This document shows positions 17,866 to 28,020 of a DNA stretch of 64,000 nt, in pieces. A model generated the notes under the pieces. It was not told the origin of the DNA, did not search any database, and was given only the letters and a program-made list of their open reading frames with translations. The stretch lies in NCBI GenBank assembly GCA_040289475.1, contig PSLF01000009.1, forward strand, positions 22,776 through 86,775, given 5' to 3'. Position 1 is the first letter of the stretch; every line of letters begins with the position of its first letter. This DNA is from Acidimicrobiia bacterium. Its GTDB lineage: Bacteria; Actinomycetota; Acidimicrobiia; ATN3; PSLF01. The translations under genes and the position numbers were made by a program.

Positions 17866-18318
17866 TCAAAACGCGGCCACAAGGAATATGAAGAGGAGAT
17901 AACCCACTGACGTGACCGCCGCAAGACCTCCCAATATGGCTCCAATCCAACCGGTTATCTTTCCGATTTTGGCTTTGTCCTCTCCTCCCAAGGTACCGAG
18001 CGATCGCGCAATCTCTTCTTCCGCCCTCTTTGCCATGATGATTCCCCCGATGCCGAGCAATCCGAACAGGCCGCATGAGAAGAAGGCAGCTATCAGTCCG
18101 ACAAGTCCTAGAATCATTGCCGTTTGGGCACTGGGAGCATCGGGCTTGGATACGACGACTGGAGCTCCATACCCATAAGCAGGCTGCTGGTAGATGCCTG
18201 AAGGTGGCGGCATGGGAGCTTGTGGAGGCGGGGGTGCCGGCTGATACGCCCCGGGAGCTACGCCCGGAGGCGGTTGGTTGGGGTCTTGGGGATACCCAGA
18301 TCCGTAGGGTTGCGTCAT
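17866..18318 (-). CDS. DUF4190-like proline-rich membrane protein
   Basis: A 150-residue protein. Residues 1-65 are rich in Pro, Gly, Tyr and Gln (repeated QPPPG/APPPPQ-like patterns), a cytoplasmic or surface tail of low complexity. Two membrane segments follow: TAMILGLVGLIAAFFSCGLFGLLGIGGIIM and, after a polar stretch with charged helix (KRAEEEIARSL), IGAILGGLAAVTSVGYLLFIFLVAAF. This architecture matches the DUF4190 family of actinobacterial membrane proteins, function unknown. The ATG at 18318 lies 187 bp from the divergent purH start, so the two may share a regulatory region. Confidence 0.75.
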   Translation of the reverse strand: MTQPYGSGYPQDPNQPPPGVAPGAYQPAPPPPQAPMPPPSGIYQQPAYGYGAPVVVSKPDAPSAQTAMILGLVGLIAAFFSCGLFGLLGIGGIIMAKRAEEEIARSLGTLGGEDKAKIGKITGWIGAILGGLAAVTSVGYLLFIFLVAAF

Positions 18319-18505
18319 CTGCTTCTTCGCTTCCTATTTGAAACCGGTTCTTGGAGAATGGTTTGCTCACAGTAGCAAGCTCTACCAGGCTACCACGATT
18401 CAATGTTCTTGAACTGATGCCCGCAGATAGTATTCGAGTGCGTAATGATTCCCCGGTCGGACGAGGATGTTGGAGCAAGCATTGGCAAATTCTCGAGGAG
18501 AAGCA

Positions 18506-20107
18506 ATGGATTCGGAAACAGATCTTGTGCGTGTGCAGACGGCGCTGTTGAGTGTTCACGACAAGGCCGCCGTCCTTGACTTCGCGCGCAGGCTTTCCTC
18601 CTGCGGGGTCCGGATCATTGCCTCTGCAGGAACAGCTTCTTATCTGAGGTCTAACGACATATCCTGTGACGCTTTAGAAGATGTGGCAGGCACGCAAGAG
18701 CTGGCAGGTGGGAGAGTCAAGACGCTCCACCCCACGGTTTACGCCGCGATCCTAGCCGATAGGGCTGATCCTGCTCACATGGCGGATCTGCAGCGTCTCG
18801 GGGTTTCACCAATAGACCTCGTGTGCACAAGCCTGTACCCCTTCGAGGAAATAGTTGCTCTCGCAGGCGTTCTCACAGAAGACATCGTGGAGAACATCGA
18901 CATAGGTGGTCCCTCAATGGTGAGGGCGGCAGCGAAGAACCACGCATGGGTAGGTGTCGTAACCGACAAGTCGCAGTACGAATCCGTCGCCGCTGAGATA
19001 GCAGAGACTGGCGGGCTCTCTTTGGAAACCAGAGTCCGGCTCGCCAGAGAAGCTTTCGTGCGCACATGCAGGTACGACGCCGCAATTGCCACCTGGATGG
19101 AGGGCCGCCTAAATGAGCTCGAAGAAGGTGTTATAGAGAGAACAGAGCGAGAACGAGAGGCTGCCAAGCTGCCGCGAGACCTGCTGTTGCCCCTCTGGAG
19201 GCGGATGCTCCTCAGGTACGGCGAAAATCCCCATCAGGCCGGCGGTTTTTATGAACTGTATGGGAGCGCTTCACTTTTGAGCGAGGCTTCTGTGCTCGGT
19301 GGTAAAGAGCTTTCCTTCAACAATCTCTTGGATTTAGATGCCGCTTGGTCTCTGGCTACCTCCTTTTCGGAGCCGGCGGCGGTAATCGTAAAGCACACCA
19401 ACCCCTGCGGAGCAGCCACAGCATCAAACGTGGAGCGAGCGTACTCGATGGCACTCGAGTGCGATCCGGTGTCTGCATATGGAGGTGTCGTAGCATTCAA
19501 CCGAAAGGTCGATCTAGCCACCGCCCAGCGCATCACCGAGATCTTCACGGAGGTCGTTGCGGCACCGGACTTCGAGCGCTCGGCACTTTCCAAGCTTTCT
19601 TCTAAAAAGTCGCTGCGAATCGTGAAAATGCCGTTCGGGAAGGTTCCCTTCGAGCTGTTTTTGAAGTCGTCGTTGGGAGGTTTTATCGTTCAGACGCCCG
19701 ACGAGCTCGAGGACGATTCCGAGTGGAAGGTGGTGTCGGCACTGTCGCCGTCTAGAGAGATGCTTGATGCCCTCCGCTTCGCTTGGAGGGTGTGCGCATC
19801 GACCAAGTCGAACTCCGTCGTGATCGCCCGCGGCACACAAGCTGTTGGAATTGGGGCCGGGGACCAGTCGAGAGTGGGAGCAGCCGAAAAGGCCATAAAG
19901 CAAGCAGGAGAGCGCGCAAAAGGCGCTGTTGCGGCGAGCGAGGCATTCTTCCCCTTCCGCGATGGCGTCGATGTCCTCGCTGCTGCTGGCGTATTGGCGG
20001 TAGTACAGCCGGGAGGATCGGTGCGCGACGAGGAAGTGATAAGAGCAGCTGACGAAGCGGGGATGGTAATGATCTTCACGGGCCGTAGGCACTTTCGACA
20101 CGGATAA
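18506..20107 (+). CDS. purH: Bifunctional AICAR transformylase/IMP cyclohydrolase
   Basis: A 533-residue enzyme for the last two steps of IMP synthesis. The N-terminal IMP cyclohydrolase (about 10-200) shows ALLSVHDKAAVLDFARRL, IIASAGTASYL, GGRVKTLHPTVYAAIL and ENIDIGGPSMVRAAAKN. The C-terminal transformylase has LRYGENPHQAGGFY, the catalytic VKHTNPCGAA, the conserved SAYGG, KSNSVV and the region near SEAFFPFRDGVD. It uses 10-formyl-THF made by FolD encoded just downstream. The ATG at 18506 has gaggag 6 nt upstream and is preferred over the ATG at 18467, which lacks a site. Confidence 0.95.
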   Translation: MDSETDLVRVQTALLSVHDKAAVLDFARRLSSCGVRIIASAGTASYLRSNDISCDALEDVAGTQELAGGRVKTLHPTVYAAILADRADPAHMADLQRLGVSPIDLVCTSLYPFEEIVALAGVLTEDIVENIDIGGPSMVRAAAKNHAWVGVVTDKSQYESVAAEIAETGGLSLETRVRLAREAFVRTCRYDAAIATWMEGRLNELEEGVIERTEREREAAKLPRDLLLPLWRRMLLRYGENPHQAGGFYELYGSASLLSEASVLGGKELSFNNLLDLDAAWSLATSFSEPAAVIVKHTNPCGAATASNVERAYSMALECDPVSAYGGVVAFNRKVDLATAQRITEIFTEVVAAPDFERSALSKLSSKKSLRIVKMPFGKVPFELFLKSSLGGFIVQTPDELEDDSEWKVVSALSPSREMLDALRFAWRVCASTKSNSVVIARGTQAVGIGAGDQSRVGAAEKAIKQAGERAKGAVAASEAFFPFRDGVDVLAAAGVLAVVQPGGSVRDEEVIRAADEAGMVMIFTGRRHFRHG

Positions 20108-20131
20108 GTCTTTCGGAGTCGGAGGAGGCAT

Positions 20132-21022
20132 GTGAACGTAGCAATGAGAGAAAATGGCCCTTTGTCAGAGACGGTGATTCTCGATGGCAACGCTTTGGCC
20201 TCGGAGATTCGTAGGCGCTTAGCGGAGGAGGCGAGGGAGCTTCAGCGTCTCGGAAAACCAGCTACGCTCGGAACGCTTCTCGTTGGAGAGGACCCGGGTT
20301 CGGTCTCTTATGTGAGGGCCAAGCACAAGGACTGCGCAGAGGTTGGAATCCGATCGGTGGAGAAAAAACTACCGGTTTCGGCCTCTTGCAAAGAAATCGA
20401 AGCCGTTGTCGACGAACTCAACGCCGACCCAGAGGTTTCTGGCTTCATCGTTCAGTTGCCGCTCCCTTCTCATGTCGATGAAGCGGCAATCCTACAAAGA
20501 ATCGATCCCGCCAAAGACGTAGATGGATTGCACCCGACGAACTTGGGGCGACTAGCTCTGGACGATCCGACCTTCTTGCCGTGTACTCCTGCCGGAATTT
20601 GTACTCTACTCGTCCACTACGGGATCCCGATTGAGGGTGCAGAAGTAGCAATCCTGGGACGGGGACGCACTGTTGGGAGGCCGCTTTCTATGCTGCTCTC
20701 CTCACGTGGTAAGTTCGGCAATGCTACCGTCACGATATGCCACAGCCGCACTAAAGACGTGATCTCTCATGTCAAAAGAGCAGACATAGTAGTCGCCGCA
20801 ATGGGTGTAGCACGCATGCTAAAAGGAGAACATATAAAGCCCGGGGCCGCCGTTATCGATGTGGGGATCACGAGGACCTCAGAGGGTCTCGTAGGAGACG
20901 TCGATAAAGAGAGTGTGGAAGGGGTAGCGGGGTGGCTAGCCCCCATGCCGGGCGGAGTTGGACCGATGACACGGGCTATGCTTTTGCAGAACACTATCGA
21001 GGCAGCCCGCCGACGAGCCTAG
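20132..21022 (+). CDS. folD: Methylenetetrahydrofolate dehydrogenase/cyclohydrolase
   Basis: A 296-residue bifunctional folate enzyme that oxidises methylene-THF and opens methenyl-THF to 10-formyl-THF. The catalytic lysine is in [10 protein letters not shown] (Y60, K64), the second folate motif is [23 protein letters not shown] is conserved, and the NADP-binding stretch is [18 protein letters not shown]. The end has [19 protein letters not shown], the standard closing motif. The start is GTG at 20132 directly after ggaggaggcat. It lies 25 nt after purH and 9 nt before metF, so purH-folD-metF look like one operon supplying and using one-carbon units. Confidence 0.96.
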   Translation: MNVAMRENGPLSETVILDGNALASEIRRRLAEEARELQRLGKPATLGTLLVGEDPGSVSYVRAKHKDCAEVGIRSVEKKLPVSASCKEIEAVVDELNADPEVSGFIVQLPLPSHVDEAAILQRIDPAKDVDGLHPTNLGRLALDDPTFLPCTPAGICTLLVHYGIPIEGAEVAILGRGRTVGRPLSMLLSSRGKFGNATVTICHSRTKDVISHVKRADIVVAAMGVARMLKGEHIKPGAAVIDVGITRTSEGLVGDVDKESVEGVAGWLAPMPGGVGPMTRAMLLQNTIEAARRRA

Positions 21023-21031
21023 GAGAGAGAA

Positions 21032-21946
21032 ATGCCCGAAGAACCCTCCACGCTAGCCACACTGCTACACCGAGGCGAGTTCGTCGTAACGGTAGAGATC
21101 GGTCCTCCTAAGAGTGCCTCTGTCGAGTCGGTGAGGAAAAAAGCCAAAACCTTGGTGGGATACTGCGATGCAGCCAATGTGACCGACAACCAAGCTGCCA
21201 TCGTTCGCCTCTCTGCGTGGGCCGGTTCACTGGTTCTCGTCGAGGAGGGATTGGAGCCCATTATGCAGATGACCACTAGGGATCGAAACATCATGGCGAT
21301 CCAGAGTGATCTTTTAGGTGCATGGGCTTTGGGCGTCCGAAACGTACTGGCTCTCTCCGGAGATCCTATAAAAATCGGAAACCATCCGATGTGCAAACCG
21401 GTGTCAGAAATCGACTCGACCGGGCTAGTGCGCCTCCTAGCGGGTATGCGCGATACCGCCAAGCTTTTCAACGGGGAAGAGATCGATCCTGCTCCGCGCT
21501 ACTTTATCGGATCGGCAGTAAATCCCACCCTTGACAGCAGCGACAAGGTGCGCCAAAAGGTGGATTCGGGGGCAGACTTTTTTCAATCCAACATCGTGTA
21601 CGACCTGAGGGCTTTCAGGAGGTGGTTTGAGCCTCTAAGAGACGAAGGCCTGTTCGAGCGAGTCCCACTTCTGGTGGGGGTAACACCTCCCAAGTCGGAG
21701 AAGATGTTGCGGCATGTCAAAGACAACATCCCTGGTGTAAACGTTCCAGAAGAGGTGTTGTCAAGGATGGCAGGCAAGCAAGGTGACCGGGCGGCCGAAG
21801 AGGGAAAGGCAATTGCGGCAGAAGTTATCCAAGCCCTCAAGGGGATCGAGGGGGTAAGAGGCGTCCACATTATGGCAATAGCGTGGGAAGAGATAGTTCC
21901 AGAGATTGTCGAGGCCGCAGGACTTACTCCCCGTCCTCGTGTGTAA
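21032..21946 (+). CDS. metF: Methylenetetrahydrofolate reductase-like protein
   Basis: A 304-residue TIM-barrel flavoprotein of the MetF family, which reduces methylene-THF to methyl-THF for methionine synthesis. Seen: the start strand FVVTVEIGPPKSASVESV, AANVTDNQAAIVRLSAW, IMQMTTRDRNIMAIQSDLLGAWALGVRNVLALSGDP (the conserved folate/FAD region), PRYFIGSAVNP, KVDSGADFFQSNIVYDLRAF and VPLLVGVTPPKSEKM. The TTDRN-like segment reads TTRDRN, as in the family. It is the short form without extra regulatory domains. Electron donor (NADH, reduced ferredoxin or other) cannot be told from sequence. The ATG has a gagag site and follows folD by 9 nt. Confidence 0.85.
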   Translation: MPEEPSTLATLLHRGEFVVTVEIGPPKSASVESVRKKAKTLVGYCDAANVTDNQAAIVRLSAWAGSLVLVEEGLEPIMQMTTRDRNIMAIQSDLLGAWALGVRNVLALSGDPIKIGNHPMCKPVSEIDSTGLVRLLAGMRDTAKLFNGEEIDPAPRYFIGSAVNPTLDSSDKVRQKVDSGADFFQSNIVYDLRAFRRWFEPLRDEGLFERVPLLVGVTPPKSEKMLRHVKDNIPGVNVPEEVLSRMAGKQGDRAAEEGKAIAAEVIQALKGIEGVRGVHIMAIAWEEIVPEIVEAAGLTPRPRV

Positions 21947-21976
21947 GCGGAGTGTGACGCTCTCCGGACGGCTAAA

Positions 21977-24900
21977 TTGACCGCTACCGACTGGAACCTC
22001 CTCAGTTTTAAGAGACTAGTCATTCTTGTACTGGCCGTAGGCGTGACTGTTTACGGGCTAGGTGTTGTATCTACCCCAGCCATGGGCGCGGCGACGTGGT
22101 CTACCATAGAACGAATTTCTCAAGCTTCAGGAGGAGGCAATACCGATGGAAACTCGGGGGAACCATCGGTCTCATGGAATGGGCGGTTCGTCGCGTTCTC
22201 TTCTCTCTCATCCAATCTGGTAACTGGGGATACAAACTCTAAAAGAGACATCTTCGTCAAAGACAGGCAAATAGGAACTACTGTCCGCGTCTCGGTCGAC
22301 TCGAGCGGAACCCAGGCGAACGACCACTCCAGGCAGCCGGCGATATCCGGCAATGGGCGCTACGTCGCTTTTACTTCGGCGGCCTCTAACCTCGTGCCTG
22401 GCGACACGAACGGCGTCGAAGATGTATTCGTAAAGGACATGCAAACCAATATTACAGAGCGAGTTTCTGTGAACAGCGCAGGGGACGAGGCAATTTTTGC
22501 GTCGGGATCTCCCAAGATCTCTTATGACGGCCGGTATGTGGTTTTTGCGTCGTTTGCAAACAACCTAGCCCCCGGTGACACCAATGGGACGTGGGACGTG
22601 TTCGTACGGGACCGGCAGGCAGGGGTTACAAAAAGAGTCTCGGTTAGGCCGGATGAGGTTCAAGCTAATGGTGCTTCCGAAAACCCAGCTCTTTCATTCG
22701 ACGCTCGCTACGTAGCTTTCGAGTCTAGCGCGACCAACCTCGATCCAGCAGACACATCCTCATTCAAAGACATTTACTTGAAGGATCTTTTATCCGACAC
22801 GATCACTCGGGTGTCGGTTCCGCAAAACCCTGCCGTGTCCACCGACAACCACTCTTATGCTCCTACGGTGTCGGCTGATGGGTCGCGCGTCTCGTTTACC
22901 TCTTTCGCATCGAATCTGGTGGCAGGCGATCTTCCAGATACCTCGGATGTATTTGTACGAGATATGTCAGCTGGAGTTACTACGCGAGTGGGGCTTTCGT
23001 GGAGGGGGGATCCGGTGGAATCGGTAGCAGCTAAAGACTCGATGTCTTATGACGGGAAGCGAGTTACCTTTCACTCCTCTAGCGCAGTCGTAGTACCCGG
23101 CGATAACAACATTTTTGCAGACGTTTTCGTCAGGGACACAGCAGCATCTTCAACCGCCATAGTTTCTTGGCGATCGGGAGAGCAGTTAAACGACAACGCT
23201 ACGAACCCCGTTATCTCGGGAGACGGGCGTTACGTAGCCTACGAAACCGCCGGAACATTCACCTCCGCGTGGCCCGATTCCGACGGCAATCTTGACGTAT
23301 ATTTTGGTTATTCATCGGAGACTCCGCTAACGCCGGAACCATCTCCTAATGCGCTGGGGAACTTTGTCCCAGGGCCTCCTCCCCCACCCCCTTCGAACCT
23401 TCGCAAAGTATCTGTGGGCGATACAACTGCTGGGGTCGCCTGGGACGACAACAGCTCGGACGAGTTTTTATTCAAAATCGAGCGTAAGATAGCGGGCGGA
23501 TCCTATGCCGAAGTGGCAAGAGTTGGAGCCAACGTTACTTCTTTTGCTGACTCCGGCCTCGTCCCAGGGGCTCAGTATGTCTATCGAGTTCGAGCCGCTA
23601 ACACCGAGGCTAATTCCGCCTACTCCAACGAGATAACCCTTACTACGACAGGGGGGTTCCCACCCGCAAGTCCGACTGGTCTCACGGCATCGGCGCTGGG
23701 ACCTAGCAGTGTTCGATTGGACTGGATCGACAACGCAGCGAACGAGGACTCCTACAGGATAGAAAGAAGACAAACATCGGGGATTTTTGAGGAAATAACA
23801 GTCATAGGTGCCGACATTACGAGTTTTACGGATACTGCTCTCATACCCTTGACCACGTATACGTATAGAGTCAGAGCGTCTAACTCGGCGGGCTTCTCAT
23901 CGTACTCCAACGAAGCAACGGTTACCACGCCCAGTCCTGCAGCGCCCGAACCGCCCACTAGCCTCACAATCAGCCGCGTCGGAGCTACCGCACTAGAACT
24001 TACCTGGACCGACATGTCGAGTTCGGAAAGTGGCTTCCGAGTCGAGCGTTCTTTGGATGGAATCTCGTACACGGTGGTAGGAACCGTGGGAAGCAACGCG
24101 ACTAGGTTTGAGGATTCGTTATTGGAAGGCTCCACCAAGTACTTCTATCGGGCGGTCGCGTTTAATTTGGGTGGGGATTCTCCACCTTCCAACGTCGTAA
24201 GCACGACGACTCGTCCCTCGGCCGTTTGTCGGTTGGACTCGGTTGTTTACACGTCGGATGCCAGCGGAAACTCGGAGATATATCTGAGACAGGGTGGGTC
24301 GACGAAACGGGTGACATTCAGCGGTGTGAATGAAAAAGATCCCGTCATTGATCCTGATGGGACCCTTATCTGGTACACGAGCAACGAATCCGGCTTTGAC
24401 AAGCTGTACACAATCAATGTCGATGGGCAAGGCAAAAGAATTCGATCACCCGATCCCGCAGGGTCATTCTCGGACCGCTCACCCGCGCTCGGGAGAGAGC
24501 TCGGCGGACGGACCAAGGTTGCCTTCATCTCGGATCGCTCGGGGAGCCCGGAAGTTTACGTAATGAACGCCGACGGCTCGAGCCTCTCAAGGCTCACAAA
24601 CTTTGGGGTGGGAGACCGGACAAGTCCTACCTTCACCCCTGACAGCTCCGCTATTGTGTTTTCCTCTTCGCACACCGGAACTTTAAGACTCTATACCGTT
24701 GCCGTTGTTGGTGGTCCGGTCGCGGAGCTATTTCCCGGGGGAACAGACAATAGAGCAGACCCATCCCTGTCGCCTGACGGCTCCAAGATCGTGTACGTCA
24801 GCGACAAGTCAGGATCTTCGGCACAAGTGTATTTACGAGACATAGCAACCGGTGTCGAGGTTGTCTTGACTTCTAGCCGATTGTTCTACAAGGCTCGTCC

Positions 24901-26410
24901 CCGGTTTTCGGCTGATGGCTCTCTCGTGTACTTTGTGGCCGCGGACGTATCTACTGGACTCGACATCCGCGCTGTTCCGGTCGCCGGTGGGTCCGAGACA
25001 ACGCTGGTTGGGACTACCGCCTCCGAGATATTGGGAGGTACCGGTGTCGCAGCCCCCTACGATTACGCGCCTTTGTCTAGCTACCTTGCAGAAGGTGCCA
25101 CTGCTGGCGGCTTTGAGACCTGGCTCCTCCTCGCCAACCCGACGAACGCATCAGGGTCGGCGTGCATTACGCTTCTGACCGATGGTGGTCCTGTACGAGC
25201 CGGCGTTTTTTCGGTGGGTCCCAAATCGAGGCTGTCGTTGAATTTAGGAACTTTTGTCAGGACGTACTTCGCTGGGAGCGTAGTGGAGTCTCTCGAGGGA
25301 AAGGTGCTGGCTGAGAGAGCAATGTACTCGGGTGTCCCAGGGAAGCTCGGCTCGCACCTGTCAAAGGGAGCCCCCGAGCCCTCGACGATTTGGCATGCAG
25401 CCGAAGGAGCTACTGCAGGGGAGTTCGAGACTTGGATTCTAATAGCGAACCCGAGCTTCCGGGTCGCCACTGTGGATGTAGCCTTTTTGAGCACCGGTGG
25501 AGTGGTAGGAACCTCGCGAGTACCCGTACCTCCTGGGCGAAGAGTATCGGTCCTCGCTGATTCCGTCGTTCCATCCAGTTTCGACGTCGCAACGAAGGTC
25601 ACATCGGACGTGCCTGTTGTGGTTGAACGCGCCACTTATACCTCGGGTCCAACGAGAAGCGGAGCTACTGCCTCTCCAGCCCTTCCGGCTCAGGGAACAT
25701 CTTGGTTTGTTGCCGAAGGCGCTACTATTGGCGGTTTCGAGACCTGGATCCTGGTTTCTAACCAGGGATCGCAACCAGCGTGCGTGACGGTGACGCTCCT
25801 GGAGTTGTGGGGAGCGCACGATGTATATGGCCCGTCTACTCCGTTGTGTCTGGCCCCACTCTCCCGACGGTCCTTGAACCTAGGTGCGTTTACCTCCACT
25901 TTCGAGGTGGCTACAAAGGTCACCTCGGTTGCGGGATCTGACGGTTCTATAGTGGCCACAGCTGCCAGGCCAGTCGTAGTCGAGAGGGCGATGTACAACA
26001 ATCATCCTGTTCTGGGTAAAGGTTCTTCCTCTGCGGAAGCTGTTCAAGAAGGGGGCACGGAGTGGCTCACAGTAGAGGGGGCCACCTCGGGAGGTTTCGA
26101 GACCTGGGTGCTTTTGGCAAACCCAGGCCCCCAGGCCGCATGTGCGGATGTCGTCTACCTTACCTCGACAGGGGCAGTACCGGATCCTAGGGCGACGCCG
26201 ATCTGCCTTCTTCCTGGAACGCGGCGATCTCTCCGAATAAACGACGTTGTCGTTTCCTATGACGTTGCGACGTACGTAAAGTCGGTGTCCGGATCTGCGG
26301 GCGGTATAACCGCCATTTCGCCACAGCCTATCGTCGTTGAACGAAGCATCTACACTCCTGCCATGCCCATCCGTGACGCTAACTCGGGACCCGGGTTTCG
26401 TCTCGCCTGA
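21977..26410 (+). CDS. Large secreted multi-repeat protein (beta-propeller, Fn3, TolB-like and C-terminal repeats)
   Basis: A 1477-residue protein. A signal peptide or anchor spans about residues 12-38. Residues 45-455 hold about seven repeats of roughly 58 residues with the pattern DGRYVAFxSxASNLVPGDTN then DVFVKDRQTGxTxRVSV, a propeller of the TolB/PD40 type. A Pro-rich linker leads to three Fn3 domains (about 469-555, 564-650, 658-748). Residues 752-1025 are a second TolB-like propeller (YTSDASGNSEIYL, VAFISDRSGSPEVYVMNADG, LSPDGSKIVYVSDKSG). Four repeats of 104-120 residues follow, beginning at about 1035, 1139, 1243 and 1363, each opening with a version of AEGATAGGFETWILLANP and ending with VVERAMY. 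No LPxTG or membrane anchor is seen at the C-terminus. The TTG start lies 30 nt after metF. Likely an extracellular or cell-surface binding protein; ligand unknown. Confidence 0.75.
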   Translation: MTATDWNLLSFKRLVILVLAVGVTVYGLGVVSTPAMGAATWSTIERISQASGGGNTDGNSGEPSVSWNGRFVAFSSLSSNLVTGDTNSKRDIFVKDRQIGTTVRVSVDSSGTQANDHSRQPAISGNGRYVAFTSAASNLVPGDTNGVEDVFVKDMQTNITERVSVNSAGDEAIFASGSPKISYDGRYVVFASFANNLAPGDTNGTWDVFVRDRQAGVTKRVSVRPDEVQANGASENPALSFDARYVAFESSATNLDPADTSSFKDIYLKDLLSDTITRVSVPQNPAVSTDNHSYAPTVSADGSRVSFTSFASNLVAGDLPDTSDVFVRDMSAGVTTRVGLSWRGDPVESVAAKDSMSYDGKRVTFHSSSAVVVPGDNNIFADVFVRDTAASSTAIVSWRSGEQLNDNATNPVISGDGRYVAYETAGTFTSAWPDSDGNLDVYFGYSSETPLTPEPSPNALGNFVPGPPPPPPSNLRKVSVGDTTAGVAWDDNSSDEFLFKIERKIAGGSYAEVARVGANVTSFADSGLVPGAQYVYRVRAANTEANSAYSNEITLTTTGGFPPASPTGLTASALGPSSVRLDWIDNAANEDSYRIERRQTSGIFEEITVIGADITSFTDTALIPLTTYTYRVRASNSAGFSSYSNEATVTTPSPAAPEPPTSLTISRVGATALELTWTDMSSSESGFRVERSLDGISYTVVGTVGSNATRFEDSLLEGSTKYFYRAVAFNLGGDSPPSNVVSTTTRPSAVCRLDSVVYTSDASGNSEIYLRQGGSTKRVTFSGVNEKDPVIDPDGTLIWYTSNESGFDKLYTINVDGQGKRIRSPDPAGSFSDRSPALGRELGGRTKVAFISDRSGSPEVYVMNADGSSLSRLTNFGVGDRTSPTFTPDSSAIVFSSSHTGTLRLYTVAVVGGPVAELFPGGTDNRADPSLSPDGSKIVYVSDKSGSSAQVYLRDIATGVEVVLTSSRLFYKARPRFSADGSLVYFVAADVSTGLDIRAVPVAGGSETTLVGTTASEILGGTGVAAPYDYAPLSSYLAEGATAGGFETWLLLANPTNASGSACITLLTDGGPVRAGVFSVGPKSRLSLNLGTFVRTYFAGSVVESLEGKVLAERAMYSGVPGKLGSHLSKGAPEPSTIWHAAEGATAGEFETWILIANPSFRVATVDVAFLSTGGVVGTSRVPVPPGRRVSVLADSVVPSSFDVATKVTSDVPVVVERATYTSGPTRSGATASPALPAQGTSWFVAEGATIGGFETWILVSNQGSQPACVTVTLLELWGAHDVYGPSTPLCLAPLSRRSLNLGAFTSTFEVATKVTSVAGSDGSIVATAARPVVVERAMYNNHPVLGKGSSSAEAVQEGGTEWLTVEGATSGGFETWVLLANPGPQAACADVVYLTSTGAVPDPRATPICLLPGTRRSLRINDVVVSYDVATYVKSVSGSAGGITAISPQPIVVERSIYTPAMPIRDANSGPGFRLA

Positions 26411-26431
26411 ATAGGAAGCGAGAGGTACTCA

Positions 26432-27895
26432 ATGGCCGCTCTTGCTAAGCGATCCGAAGATTTTCCCCGCTGGTATCAAGACGTTATTACTCACGCGGAA
26501 CTAGCAGAAGGCGGCCCCGCACGGGGGACTATCGTCATACGGCCCTACGGGTACGGGATTTGGGAGCAGATCCAGAGGCAGCTCGACGAAAGAATCAAAG
26601 AAACTGGCCACGAGAATGCTTATTTTCCTTTGTTTATCCCCCTATCTTTCTTGGAAAAAGAAGCGGAACATGTCGAGGGATTCAGTCCCGAGCTGGCTGT
26701 CGTGACTCACGGTGGCGGAAAGGAGTTAGGCGAGCCTCTAGTGGTTAGACCCACGTCGGAGACAGTTATCAACTACATGTTTTCGAAGTGGATTCAGAGT
26801 CATCGCGACCTTCCGGTTCTCGTTAATCAATGGGCCAACGTGGTGCGGTGGGAGCTTCGGCCTCGCCTTTTCTTGAGAACCACCGAGTTTTTATGGCAGG
26901 AGGGGCACACGGCTCACGCGACCAGCGATGAAGCGAGAGAAGAGGCCCTTCGAATGCTGGGAGTCTATCGAGAGTTCATCCGCTCCCGTCTGGCCATCTC
27001 GGCGATAACTGGGGAAAAAACGCCCAAGGAGCGTTTTGCCGGAGCGGACAAAACGTACACACTAGAGGGGTTGATGCAAGACGGCAAGGCACTTCAGATG
27101 GGCACCTCTCATGAGTTGGGTCAAAATTTCGCTCGTGCCTTCGATATCGTCTACACGGCAGAGGATGGAAGCCGGCACCACGTGTGGCAGACTAGCTGGG
27201 GTGTTTCGACCCGCTTGATCGGCGCAGTGATCATGGCTCATGGCGACGACTTTGGGCTCCGGCTTCCGCCAGCCATAGCTCCCGTTCAGGTAGTAGTGGT
27301 GCCTCTCGCCAGCGAGGATCCAAGACCGACTGAAGTTGCTCACCAAATCGCCCATTCGCTGATGGACCGAGGAATAAGGGTCAAGGTTGATACCGAGCTG
27401 CATCAGAGTTTTGGATGGCGCTCGGTCGCTTGGGAGATAAAAGGTGTTCCTGTACGGGTCGAGGTTGGTCCGAGGGATCTCGCGTCTTCTTCTGTAATGC
27501 TGGTTAGGCGGGACAAACGGGAGAAATTGAGAGCTCCTCTGGATAGGCTCGAAGACACCGTCGAAACCTTGCTACGCGAAGCCCAAGACGCACTTTTCAA
27601 AGAAAGCGACAAGTTCAGAAAGGAAAAGACTTATATCCCCAATTCGTTCAACAACTTCTTGGAGGCCATCCAAGAAAATCCAGGATTTTACGTGATGCCA
27701 ATTTGTGGAGAGAGACGATGCGAAGACCGTCTCGCAGATGAAGCTTCAGCCTCTGTGCGCTGCATTGATTCCCCGGAGCTATCCGAGGCAGGCTATGACA
27801 ACAAGATTGCCGGTATCTTGAACCAACGAAGGGGGTACTGTCTACTCTGCGGAGACGAGGCTGCTTATACTGCGGTCGTGGCGAAAGCTTACTGA
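26432..27895 (+). CDS. proS: Prolyl-tRNA synthetase, archaeal/eukaryotic type
   Basis: A 487-residue class II aminoacyl-tRNA synthetase. It starts with DFPRWYQDVITHAELAE and lacks the bacterial editing (INS) insert between motifs 2 and 3. Motif 2 is VVRWELRPRLFLRTTEFLWQ followed by EGHTAHAT, and motif 3 is in GDDFGLRLPPAIAP. The anticodon-binding domain (about 285-390) is followed by the extra C-terminal zinc-type domain with ICGERRCE and LCGDE and a terminal Tyr. This is the ProS type 3 form found in archaea, eukaryotes and some bacteria. The ATG has a gagagg site 6 nt upstream. No link to the secreted-protein gene upstream is apparent, apart from a 21-nt gap. Confidence 0.95.
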   Translation: MAALAKRSEDFPRWYQDVITHAELAEGGPARGTIVIRPYGYGIWEQIQRQLDERIKETGHENAYFPLFIPLSFLEKEAEHVEGFSPELAVVTHGGGKELGEPLVVRPTSETVINYMFSKWIQSHRDLPVLVNQWANVVRWELRPRLFLRTTEFLWQEGHTAHATSDEAREEALRMLGVYREFIRSRLAISAITGEKTPKERFAGADKTYTLEGLMQDGKALQMGTSHELGQNFARAFDIVYTAEDGSRHHVWQTSWGVSTRLIGAVIMAHGDDFGLRLPPAIAPVQVVVVPLASEDPRPTEVAHQIAHSLMDRGIRVKVDTELHQSFGWRSVAWEIKGVPVRVEVGPRDLASSSVMLVRRDKREKLRAPLDRLEDTVETLLREAQDALFKESDKFRKEKTYIPNSFNNFLEAIQENPGFYVMPICGERRCEDRLADEASASVRCIDSPELSEAGYDNKIAGILNQRRGYCLLCGDEAAYTAVVAKAY

Positions 27896-28020
27896 AGCTC
27901 GTTCTGTTGGGGAGGTAGAGCCCCAGGTGTGCACCCCTTCCTGCTTCTTGGGACTATTAGCGATCTGTAGTTGGAGCACTGTGAATTTAGGTAGGTCGAT
28001 CAGGGCAAGGTGGTATCGAA

